Source: Takakia lepidozioides (Eukaryota > Streptophyta > Takakiopsida > Takakiales > Takakiaceae). From it: DNA of 64,000 nt. Positions 11,042 to 21,207 of the stretch are shown here, piece after piece. Numbering within the stretch: position 1 is the stretch's first letter; each line of letters starts with the position of its first letter. A program made the position numbers and the translations under genes. The notes under the pieces are model-generated. The model was not told where the DNA came from, made no database searches, and saw nothing but the letters and a program-made list of their open reading frames with translations. The stretch covers positions 19,530,001 to 19,594,000 of the forward strand of contig CM060731.1 in NCBI GenBank assembly GCA_030704615.1. The letters run 5' to 3'.

Positions 11042-13772
11042 TTATTTTGAGCTGGGTATCATCTCTCTCTCTTCAGGTGCAGCAGCCACGTTCGTAGACT
11101 CAGTAGGCATTGAAGCAAGCATTGGGAAAGGAGAAATCCCAGTTTGGTCTTTGATGGTGCTAAACAGAGGTGGTATCATTTTAAACAGATCGGCCACAGG
11201 TTGTGCATGCCCATTTTCACCAGCTGCTCCAGTGGTCCAGACAGAAATCTTCGGTTGTAGGCCTTTTACAGCACTTGCGTTGATCTCACCCATTTGCTGA
11301 TACACTTTCTGATCAATCATCAGATAATCATGGAACGCCGCAAAATTGCCGCCAAAGGCCTCGAGCATGTGCTTCACGTATCCAGCTTTTGCTTCAGCAC
11401 CCGCGAAAATACCTGGAAGAACACGAATAATCAGACATCAAGGTAAATGTTTTCTTTGACGACCTCTGATCTACACATGAATTTAGGTTCATGGTTGATG
11501 AGCGGAAGCGGCTCATATCTTATACTTGAGCTCAACTATTTTCTTTAGCTAGCTTCACACCTCAATGCAGATCAGTACATTCATGAAGGAGCCCTGTGTT
11601 GTCCAAGAGATTTTTCGTCGTGTCACATATTTATCCGAAGTACAGCAATCACCTCCCTAAGCAAGTACTGCAGTACCATTAGTGGGATTATCCTCATGTC
11701 TTAATTTCCCATGTAGATGGCCATCATTATTATGCAATTGTAAGATGTATCAAATCTGAATGTTTAATTCCTCTTGCAGGTAACAAGCTCTGTTGAACCT
11801 TCCGCGATGATCTGCTTGGTAGCCAGAGAGATAGAGAGAGCTGACCTTCAGCCTCTTTATGTTTTGCATAGAGAAGGGCATCACTGTTCTTTTGCTGGAG
11901 ATAGAGGGAGGCCTCTGCAGCCTTCTGCTGGGCCTGGGCTTCTATCTGGCTTGAGTACAAAATGGCGTCTGCTTCTTTCTGGCGTTGATAGAATATGGAA
12001 TTAGCCTGCTGCACTGACATCTCGTACTCCACGGTTGCTTGAGCCAGATTCTTGGCTCGCAGCCGCTCCGTCTCAGCGAGCGCCTTCTTCATTTCCAGAG
12101 CCTTCTCTAACTCTGCCTCCCGAATAGCAGCGTTTTTGGCAGCTTCAATTTCAGCAATTTTGGACTGTTGTCCCCATTGAGACTTTCAGGTTGCCAGCTC
12201 AGCGTTGGCTTCTGCTACCTCGGCCTCTCGCTGGTTGGAATATATCTTTGTCTCTGCATCGATCTGCATTGAGCAAATTCTTATGCTCAAAACTTCAGAC
12301 AGTGCGCTCACTCACGGGGGGCCATCGTAATTGTGATCCAACATGTGGTTTGAAGCCACAAACACTGAGGCGGCTTATGCCCTTATCACTACCACTGGGC
12401 CAAATGTTGGTTGTGACCAACTGTTACAACATTGCACTTTTGACTACAAAAATTCAAGAGTGTTCCCTGTGCTCAAAAATTGAAAAATCTGGGAAATTTT
12501 GAGGCAGAGGCATTTTCCTTGTAGGTGGTGCCTTCCAAATGTGGGAGGTACTTCCCACGGGGGAATCTTCCGGCCTCCAGCCGGGAGGTTTGTTGAATTA
12601 CATTGGGAAACATTTCATTTAAGCCCATCATGGGGTTTCAGATTGGTTTTTTGCTAATCTTCTTACCTCCATCTGGTGGCTACCCTCTTCTTGATCAAAG
12701 GGTGATATCCACCCTCTTGATGTGTGCCAGCAACCGACATGCAACAGGGGTCCACAACCTGCCATTGCAGGTAGCCTTGTAGGTAGGGAGGCTACAGCCG
12801 TTAGCCGGGCTCCAGATCACAGTTGGTGTACAGTGAGTGAATTCAGCATCTCGAAAGTGAGCTACATATTGTTGCATGGCATCAGTACCTTGAGTTCTTG
12901 CTGACGGGCTGCACCGGTTTGTTGGTGTCAGCATCTACTTTAGCAGCACTCATCAGTGTCTGACCCAGTTTCTCCTTTTCTCCTGTATTCCCTCTAAATT
13001 TGGCTTCAGCCACATCAACCTTAGCTTGGTTTGTGGCCCCTTGTTGAATCTTTTGTCCCAAGAAAGAGAAGTATTCATGCCCCGCGACATCGACGAGCTG
13101 CTTAACATTGGCATTGTAAATATGCAGACCAAATTGATTCAGCTCCAGTTGAACCTGAAGTATGCATCATGGTCAGTTTCTAGCAGCTATTTTAATTGAG
13201 GGGAAAGGAATGAGAATCTCTCGTAGTTGGACTGGATCAAGCTCGATGCAAATTATATGTTCTGACTATAAAGAAAGATGATGAAGACAAACTTGGAGAC
13301 AATCGTGGGCGTCTGGATATCGCATAATAACATTTGACTCGCAAGTTTACATGGAAGATCCATCTCTTCACTTGTACCTTATCAAAAACCTCCTGCTTGA
13401 ATTCTTTTGTACCCCTGAAAATTTGCTCCATGGTCATGCCAGCCGCGAGCACTCTTGTCTCCTCAACGAGGCCTTTAACAGTGGCGGTGACATGTTCGCT
13501 GTTTTTATCGTGTCCTAACATAAGCTTAGCATACGTATACAGAAACTCTTCCTCATCTTTAGGACCAATAGTGAAAACCGCAGGAAGTATGAAGGGCAAC
13601 TTCTCAGAGCTCATGGCATGTACGTCGAAGGAGTAGTTCGCGGGGCTGATATAAAAAACGCTGCATTTCTGACCCGTAGAATCCAACCCTTCTTAACCAG
13701 CTTGATGTCTTTGATGCCATAGCCAGTGATCACAAGATATTGTGACGGGTTCGCAACACGATACCACCCCAT
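11042..13772 (-). pseudogene. Flotillin-like gene, four exons, with frame breaks
   Basis: Flotillins are SPFH-domain scaffold proteins of plasma-membrane microdomains. The proposed start is at 13772 (MGWYRVANPSQYLVITG). Exon 1 ends at 13378 before a GTACAAG donor; it contains [21 protein letters not shown]. Exon 2 starts at 13154 ([20 protein letters not shown]) and ends near 12900. Exon 3 starts at 12263 (IDAETKIYSNQREAEVAEAN) and carries the coiled-coil with repeated EA-rich segments. Exon 4 spans 11412-11042 (GLQPKISVWTTG, then IPPLFSTIKDQTG) and ends at a stop. Breaks: one base appears lost after GWIL (about 13690), one near 12917 in exon 2, and a TGA follows ELAT in exon 3. Three independent lesions favour a pseudogene, though uncaught splicing could explain the TGA. 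Confidence 0.75.
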
Positions 13773-13959
13773 CTCAAGCGTGGAAAGTCGGAGCTTTCAG
13801 AATATCGAGTGTAATTACCTGTAACACACATAACACGTGTAAGAAGTCAGTTTTCTATGCTCCTGCAGGCATAAGGAAAATAGGTACACTGAAACCAGAT
13901 CTAATGGTTCGACTTTGTTCGACTGGAGCTCGGATGGTTCTGAGATGGTTGGCATCCAT

Positions 13960-14551
13960 ATATACAAGCTGTTGGCTCTTTCATTTTGGCTCATGACACA
14001 AACTTGACCAGATATCTCATTTGGTGTTTGGTTCAGTGAGCAAATTCATGGCCAATCCCGGTTCTCTTCATCGGCAAACTGTCAAAAGGATCATTCGTTA
14101 TCCGAAGAAGACGAAGGACTACGTTCTTACATTCAGTGGGTGTTTGCAAGGCGACAAAACAATTTGTGTTGAGGGTTATAGTGATGCCGACTTTGGTGGT
14201 GACCTTGATGAGAGATTAAAGTGAACTTCAGGATACTCATTTCTCTTGGCAAACGGGGCTGTAAGCTGGAACTCGAAGAAGCAAAAGGTGGTGGCCATAT
14301 CAACTACAGAAGCGGAGTGTATTGGACTTACTCAGGCTACTAAAGAAGCTTCAAGTGGATGAGAAAACTACTAGCTGATTTTGGGTTTGAGCAAAGTCTA
14401 CCTAAGACGTGTTTGCTCAAGCAAGGAATCCTGCAGATCATTCACGGATGAAACATATTGATGTTCAATATCATTTTATCCATGTGATCACATAGGATTA
14501 AAGACAATATCGAATTGGTACATCTTTGTCCCTCCAATCAAATGGTTGCGG
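13960..14551 (+). mobile_element. Old Ty1/Copia fragment: end of RT and RNase H
   Basis: The plus strand reads the Copia C-terminal region: SVSKFMANPGSLHRQTVKRI, then VEGYSDADFGGDLDE, stop, SGYSFLLANGAVSWNSKKQ, then STTEAECIGLTQATKEA and MKHIDVQYHFI. Stops and frameshifts are frequent, so it is long dead. It is cut at 14551 by the LTR of the younger minus-strand element and resumes at 19589. Its 5' part is absent. Confidence 0.85.
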
Positions 14552-14886
14552 TGTTGAAATGCATGCTACAAAAACGATTAACAAATAATGCACTCATATG
14601 CATGAGCTTTGTCTTTTGCTTAAGATCAATCGTAGAAGCACACTAGTGCATTACATGTTCAACAAGAAGACAACATCACTACGCTAATCTACAGACTATG
14701 TAGATCCCCACAGCAGAGCATGGAGGGAAAAATCCCCGTTCAAAATAGGTGGTCCAAGTAAAAGACAAGTGTCACTAGCTAAGTCATCTACTTGGACAGC
14801 CTGGACATATATCATGGAGTAAACACTAACACTAATCCTGAGATTAATGTACTTGAATAACACTATGCCAGTGTAAATTCTCAACA
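14552..14886 (-). repeat. 3' LTR of the young Copia element (335 bp)
   Basis: It starts TGTTGA and ends TCAACA. It matches the second LTR at 19258-19588 except for a 4-bp ATGC duplication near its start and three substitutions, about 99% identity. A purine-rich tract on the minus strand (GAGTGAGTGGGAG) ends against it at 14887, as expected for the polypurine tract. Confidence 0.95.
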
Positions 14887-14974
14887 CTCCCACTCACTCA
14901 CTGGCTGCATGTGTTCATTGCAAGTAGAAATAAACTATCTCCTATACTCCCACTCAGTGTCTGCATACTCCCAC

Positions 14975-16463
14975 TCAGTGTCTGCAGACAATGTTCAAGA
15001 GGCTGCGAAGACGATGAAACTTATCCGCTGGAAGTGGTTTTGTGAGAATATCGGCAAGCTGGTCAAGGGTATTGACATAGCTCATCTGAATGTCTCCCCG
15101 ACCATGGAAATCTCGTAGCATATGGTACTGCACATCGATGTGCTTAGTACGACGATGAAATTCAGGATTCTGCATAAGACGTATAGCACTCTGATTGTCA
15201 CTGTGCAACACCGTGGGGCTATCCTGCTGATACCCCATGTCCTGAAGAAGTCTACAAATCCAAACAACCTCTTTTGCCGTTAAACAGGCTGCAACATACT
15301 CTGATTCGGTAGTGGATGATGCTGTACAAGCTTGCTTTCTACTAATCCAGGAAATTGGTCCATGGTTGAGAAAAATGATGCACCCACTCCGGGACTTCCT
15401 GTCATCACTATCTCCAGCATAATCAGCATCTGCGTATGCAGAAAGAGTATTTGATCCTTCTCCTCCTGTGTAACATAGAGAGTAGTTTGCAGAGCCGCGA
15501 AGGTATTTAAAAATACGCTTGACGGCTGTACAATGAATCCGTGTAGGATTTTGTGCAAACTTTGCAACTGTACTGACTGCATAGGCTATGTCAGGCCTCG
15601 ATCCAAGCATAGCAAACATCAGGCTACCAACTGCAGCTTGATAGGGAAAATCTTCTTCTCTCTCTGCAGTATCGTTGTCTCAGGGAAACTGTAAGTGCAC
15701 ATTAGGGTCAGCCGGTGTTGATATAGGATGTGCATCTGTAAAGCCGAACTTGGCTAAAATCTTTAGAATGTAGTGTAGTTGATCGATGTAGATCATCCTC
15801 AGTTCCCTGTTGCGTGTGATGTGAAGCCCAACGTAACAATCTGCATCTCCTGTTGTTACCTCAAAAACTTGGTTCAAATAGTCAACCATGTCTATGAGTT
15901 CATTTTTGTCTGCTGCACTCCCTAGCCCATCATCTACAAATATTGCTGTGACAAGCTTAGGAGGATTGGGACGATAGTAGATGCATGAATCGACTTGCCT
16001 GTAATCCATATTTCACCAGGAAATTATCGAACTTCGTATTCCACGCTCGAGATGCTTTTTTTAACCCATACAAACTCTTAAGTAACTTGCACACTTTAGT
16101 TTCCTGGCCAGGTACCAAGAATCCTTCAGGTTGCTCCATGAATATCTCCTCCTTCAGATCTCCATGCAAGAAAGCAGTCTTTATGTCGAACTGCACTACA
16201 TCCAAATCATCTGATGCTATTATGGACAGCAGGGTCCTGATGGAATCGTACTTTGCCACGGGGGCAAAAGTCTCGTCGTAATCCACCCCATACTGTTGTG
16301 AATAACCCTTTGCCACAACACGAGCCTTGAACTTATCAACAGTTCCATCTGACTTGGATTTGATTTTAAATACCCACTTGCACTTGATAGCAGCTCTCCC
16401 TTCCGGTAGGTTTTCCAATTTCCAAGTAGAATTCTTGAGCAGTGACTGGAATTCGTCATTCAT
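14975..16463 (-). pseudogene. Copia reverse transcriptase and RNase H
   Basis: RT spans about 16463-15680: KCKWVFKIKSKSDGTVDKFK, then YDETFAPVAKYDSIR and DIKTAFLHGDL, with the catalytic pair in FVDDGL near 15930 (the usual form is YVDD). The frame changes between the two RT parts near 16000. RNase H spans 15619-14975: YADADYAGD, SWISRKQACTASSTTESEY, LHSDNQSAI and ADILTKPLP. The RNase H frame is open to its stop. The protein copies RNA to DNA in the virus-like particle; this copy cannot encode it as one polyprotein. Confidence 0.9.
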
Positions 16464-16561
16464 GGCGGCTTGCCATTTCTTCCTCTCCGTAAGTCATTGG
16501 TTCATCAGGAAGGGGAACAAAATTCGTCGTTCCTGCGAAGGATGGGTGATTGCTGATCCAG

Positions 16562-17797
16562 TCACCATATCTTTGTGGTGGATTTCGAGGTCGACTTGCA
16601 ACTTCTGTACACAGCTTCTGTACGTTCTTCGACACCTTCCAAGACTACCTCAAGTCCATGTATAGGTACCATCGGTGCTTGCATATTTTCTTCCGCCAAT
16701 ACAATACTGTCAGGGTCCAGTAAGAACATGTTCATCATGCTCGTCATGCTCACGCTCTTCACACATTGATCATCATGAATCTCTGGTATAATAACACTTG
16801 ATCCTTCAGCAGCAGACTCTTGTTCATGTAGTACCTCTGGGATTGACATTTCGTCAAACAAGACATCTCTAGTAACTACAATCTTCTTGTGCTCAATGTC
16901 CCATAGTCGATACGTGAACAAGAATTCACATACACTGCAGTATGAACAGCTTCTGCCCAAAGCTTAGGGTCTACATTTTTTGAAAGCATCATACATCTCA
17001 CACTCTCCACAATTGTTCTATTGTCCCTTTCTACTACGCCATTTTGCTCTGGTGTGTAGGGAGCAGTGAGTTCCTGTCGTATCCCATGCTCTTCCAGAAG
17101 TGCTTTGAGTTTGTTTGACATAAACTCTCCGCCTCTATCACTTCGTAGCTTCTTTATGTCATTTCCAGTCTCTCTCTTAGACTCTGTAATCAGCTGCTTG
17201 AAAGATTCATACTTTGTAACTGCTATGATCATCTTTGAAGAGTACGAAGTGCCTTGCTCCTCCTAGAGAATTGAGGTTCATCGTGCACACGTAAGCATGA
17301 TAAAACTCTCCCGGTACCTGAGATTTTTTTCTGGTTTGGTTCACCGGAAATGGTTGGCGATGAATCTTTCCTAACGCACAGCCTTCGCAGAAAGGAAGTT
17401 GAGACTCTGCATCACTTATCAGCATACCTCCCACTACTTGTGATTTTGCCATTTCTTTAATCATCCCTTCACTGATATGTCCAAGGCGGTCATGCCAAAC
17501 CTTCAAAGAAACTCCTCTTCTCGCCACAGCCAGATTTGCTACAGTCTCCATAGCCAGATCTGCTTCACTGTTTGGAACTACTACTTTGACTCGTAGTTTC
17601 CAGAGATTTCCTTCCCTGAGTCCTTCCAAGACAAGCGCTCCATGTCCTTCACTTGCAAAAAGCTTAAAAGTAGTTTTGCTGAGAAGAGCAATCATGTCTT
17701 TATCAACTGCTTTTGCTAGTGAAAAGAGGTTTCTCCTGAGGTCTGGGATGTAAAGAACATCTTTAATAGTTCCTTTCCTCCACTCACCATCATTCAC
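16562..17797 (-). pseudogene. Copia integrase, frameshifted
   Basis: The zinc-binding HHCC region is visible (WHDRLGHIS, then CEGCALGKIH). In the catalytic core the first Asp of the DDE triad, normally in HADVC, is replaced: here HAYVC near 17285. The second Asp (SDRGGEF) and the Glu (EQNGVVERDNRT) are present in a different frame (17232-16876). A further frame shift separates the C-terminal part (16960-16562). Integration by this protein would not work. Confidence 0.85.
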
Positions 17798-17866
17798 CAG
17801 TGAGAGAACTTCAATGTCTCCAATGCCTTCAGCCCATACTACAAGATTTGTAGCAACTTGTACACC

Positions 17867-19173
17867 CTAGCGCTTATCTTCAATCTTTCTGAGATTTTTG
17901 AACCAAAACCTTTTGTTCGTCATGTGCTCAGAAGCAGCACTGTCACAATACCATGCATCATCTTCGAGATGTACACTTTGTTTGGCAACATTGTTTGTCA
18001 CATATGCACCACTCATTTGAGGGACTCCTCCCACTGCTTCTATGAATACGCTCTCTGTAGCATAGACATCGCTTATCTTCAGGATTTCTGCCACGTTTGC
18101 TGTACTGACAAATCCTTTCTCAGTGTTTGCTGCACCATTTAATGGACATTCAGAATCTTTTTCCCAATGTCCCTGCAGATGACACTTATTGCAGCGAGTT
18201 CTCTTCTTCAACTAGGCAATCCTCTCTGCTCTTTCTTTCTTTCTGGGAGATTTCACTGTTTATTCAGTGGAACCCAAACTCTCACTGATGTCTTTCACTA
18301 TGAGGATCAAAGATGCGTGGAAGCCTACTTACCGAGGCCTTTCACCCTTAGACAACGCGAGAAGAACATTAATTGTGGTTTCTGGATTTGTTCCTCTCTC
18401 ATGTTTCTTCCATTTTGTCCCATAAGCTCTACGAGCTTTCCGCGGACGTTATAAAGCACCATTTCATTTCATTTCATTTCTTCTGTTCCCTTGTCCACAT
18501 GCCCCTTGTCCTCTGCTAGAGGTAACACTCTTGCCTCCAAGGTTCCTTGTAAAGAAAGCCTTGTCAATAGCATGATCATTTCCTCCTCTTGCTTTTCTCA
18601 AGGCCTCCTTCTTGAGCAATCTTGCTTGCAGATTGTTTAATGTCTTTTCAGCCATTGGAACACTGTCCCAGGCATCAAGAACATTTTCATAGCTAGGCGG
18701 TAGGGTACATATTTTCGCCATCACTGCTGACTGTGGAATTTTCTCTCCTAGATCTGCGAGCTGTCTCACCATCATCTCAATGTTACTAAAGTAACTTGCT
18801 ATGCTATCACCCTCCTCCATGTGGAGATGATACAACTTGCTTTGGAGTACATGCACATTCCCACTGGCATTCTGCTCGTGTATTGCGATCAACTTTGACC
18901 ACATTTCAATCGAAGATTTGAAGAATTGCAGCTAACTAGTTGCTGTAGATGTTTCTTATCAACCGCCTGCACTATATACATGCTAGCTATGCTATCTTTG
19001 TCATCCCACGCTTCCTTGTCTTTGGCTGTCTCTCTTGATTCCTGTCCGCTCACTAACATCCATAGTTTCTTGGCTTTGAACATAATCTGCATTTGGAACT
19101 TCCATAAAGAGAAGTTGTCACCGGTGAACTTCTCAACATTTGCAATATCCTTGGAAACAACTGATACACTCAT
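17867..19173 (-). pseudogene. Copia gag and protease, with an internal insert
   Basis: Gag starts at 19173 (MSVSVVSKDIANVEKFTGDN) and shifts frame near 18900, continuing to 18464. A block at about 18215-18464 with no gag similarity follows a stop. Its 5' edge carries a pentanucleotide repeat (ATTTC) and its other edge a CTTT repeat. The frame then resumes at 18211 with a zinc knuckle (CNKCHLQGHWEKDSEC, two residues longer than CX2CX4HX4C) and the protease site WYCDSAASEHM (DSAAS for the usual DSGAS). The block is probably a small insertion into gag. Confidence 0.8.
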
Positions 19174-19243
19174 GTTGTCTGTTATTCTTAATCTATTCTA
19201 GAAATACAGAAAACACAAACTCTAACCCAGCGACTTGCTAGGA

Positions 19244-19255
19244 GTGGGCCCATAA
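19244..19255 (-). promoter_or_regulatory. Copia primer-binding site: initiator tRNA-Met anticodon arm
   Basis: Two bases inside the 5' LTR end the minus strand reads TTATGGGCCCAC. The plus strand, GTGGGCCCATAA, equals the anticodon arm with CAU of plant initiator tRNA-Met as recalled. This is not the usual plant Copia site (TGGTATCAGAGC, complementary to the tRNA 3' end). It implies priming by a cleaved half tRNA, as known for Drosophila copia. Confidence 0.7.
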
Positions 19256-19257
19256 TC

Positions 19258-19588
19258 TGTTGAAATGCTACAAAAACGATTAACAAATAATGCACTCATA
19301 TGCATGAGCTTTGTCTTTTGCTTAAGATCAATCGTAGAAGCACACTAGTGCATTACATGTTCAACAAGAAGACAACATCACTACGCTAATCTACAGACTA
19401 TGTAGATCCCCACAACAGAGCATGGAGGGAAAAATCCCCGTTCAAAATAGGTGGTCCAAGTAAAAGACAAGTGTCACTAGCTAAGTCATCTACTTGGACA
19501 GCCTGGACATATATCAGGGAGTAAACACTAACACTAATCCTGAGATTAATCTACTTGAATAACACTATGCCAGTGTAAATTCTCAACA
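19258..19588 (-). repeat. 5' LTR of the young Copia element (331 bp)
   Basis: It is bounded by TGTTGA and TCAACA and matches the LTR at 14552-14886 with three substitutions and one 4-bp indel. The right flank at 19589 resumes the older plus-strand Copia reading frame. Confidence 0.95.
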
Positions 19589-19673
19589 GATATCACTAAA
19601 CCTCTTCGACGACAAAGCTTCGAGTATTGCAGAGACAAATTGGGCCTCAGAACGACTAGTTGCTGAGTGGGAG
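19589..19673 (+). mobile_element. Old Copia fragment, 3' end of RNase H
   Basis: The sequence begins DITKPLRRQSFEYCRDKLGL, which continues the Copia C-terminus interrupted at 14551. A polypurine tract (GAGTGGGAG) leads directly into the old 3' LTR. Confidence 0.85.
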
Positions 19674-20173
19674 TGTTGACATGTGGATTTCCAACACATT
19701 AGTAGTTTAGCATGTTTATATGTTCGACTTTCTATTTCCAAGTGAGTGAGTCACCTGGTTGATCTTCAAGTGAAGCATCGACTCAAGTTAGTCCTGTCAA
19801 ACTTTCCCTAGCTGTAGTGCATTCAATACGAAACACCTGTACATTGGTTACAAGTAGTAGAAACTGCAGTACCGACTCTAGAGCTCTGGCATATAAGTTA
19901 GATTTCCTTCAGCAATAAAAATCTAACTTTTGTAGTTGAGGACATCATGACAATTAGGTTGATTGTCTCTAGTCTTGAAAGCTCATTGGGATTTTTCATG
20001 GAGCTTTGAAGTCTCGAGTTACAGAGCAAATAGAAAAGCTTATGCCCAAATTTTCGCAATACTGCTGTCATTATTTGAGTTTGTCTTTTTATGCTGGAAG
20101 TTGATATTCCAATCGAGATGACTTCTCGTAATGTCCCGGATTCTAGTGCACCACCGGTGAAAATTCTCAACAT
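19674..20173 (+). repeat. 3' LTR of the old Copia element (500 bp)
   Basis: It starts TGTTGACATG just after a polypurine tract and ends TTCTCAACA. It contains a TATA-like GGCATATAAG near 19888. No 5' partner is in the window. Confidence 0.8.
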
Positions 20174-20239
20174 TTATCTAGATTAGTAAATTCGCCCGAC
20201 TTTCTAATCAGTCTCTCCAACTCAAATAAGACCTTTGTC

Positions 20240-21207
20240 TAAGATGTCCTTCAGAATGTTTTTCCTGAATACAGACTGATGAAGAGAAAAGAATATATTC
20301 CAACCAGCGAGAGGCCGAGGTAGCAGAAGCCAATGCCCAGCTGAAAGTCTAAATGGGGACAACAATACTTCCCATATTAAGGTCCAAGCTACTTTTAGCC
20401 TTAAGGTACTTGTAGTGCGAAGTCCTTGCATGGCCCAATAAATAAATTAGGATGACGGCCACATTGAGTCAGCTCCATACCGGGGTACTTGCACTAGCTC
20501 CAATGTACGTGTGACACGAAGAAATGTTGATTGTCTAGACAACACAAGGCTCCTTCACTCTGATATGGAGAACACTGATCTGCATCAACTAAATTGGTTG
20601 AACTCATGTGGAATTAAAACTCTTGGGCTCCAAACATCAATATTCACAGCTAAGAATTTAATTAGGATCTAACGATCGGTCATGAGAGCGGACTGATCCG
20701 GCCAAAGCTAGCGTAAATATGAGCCGCTTCCCCTCATCGATACCTTAATTCACTCGCATCGAGGTCGTCAAATAAGATACTCAAGACCTTTGAAGATTCG
20801 TATTATTGGAGGGGGCTGTTGATGAATCGCAATCTGGGTACCCGATGCTTGAGGCCTTTGGCGACAACGTGGAACGAGTGTGGGCGCATTCCATGATTAT
20901 CTGCAGATCATTGTTAGAAGTCTATCAGCAATGGACCAGATCATCGAGAGATCATCGCAAGTGTAACTTGGACTGCAAACAGACGATTTCTGTTTGGACC
21001 ACTACAGCATCTAATGAAAACGGACACATGCATGCACAGCCTGTGGCAAATCTCTTGAATATGATACCACCCCTATTTAGCACCATCAAAGACCAAACGG
21101 GGATTTCTGATCCTCTCCCAATGCTTGCTTCAATGCCTACCGAGTCTGTGAACAGGGCTGCTGCACCTGAAGTAGCAAAGAAAGAGATGATACCCAGTTC
21201 AAAGTAA
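20240..21207 (+). pseudogene. Second flotillin-like copy, inverted and decayed
   Basis: Plus-strand fragments match the flotillin gene at 11-13.8 kb: IYSNQREAEVAEANAQL near 20290-20375, then the last exon at about 20840-21207 (ISVWTT, then IPPLFSTIKDQTGIS, ending EMIPSSK, stop). Intron sequence between them also matches, including TATGAGCCGCTTCC and GAGGTCGTCAAA. It is therefore a genomic duplication and not a retrocopy. The coiled-coil exons are mostly missing and frames are broken. Confidence 0.8.

Larger units (their letters stand above)
14552..19588 (-). mobile_element. Young Ty1/Copia LTR retrotransposon, coding defective
   Basis: A complete element of about 5.0 kb in minus orientation: 5' LTR 19258-19588, primer-binding site, gag, protease, integrase, reverse transcriptase, RNase H, polypurine tract and 3' LTR 14552-14886. 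The order protease-integrase-RT-RNase H is the Copia order. It sits inside an older plus-strand Copia. No target-site duplication is visible: the left flank ends TTGCGG and the right flank begins GATAT. The near-identical LTRs indicate a recent insertion, yet the coding region has several frameshifts and a probable catalytic substitution. Confidence 0.95.

Noticed and set aside
11022-11300. Plus-strand open frame opposite the flotillin last exon
   Set aside because: It is antisense to a recognisable flotillin C-terminus and has no domain of its own.
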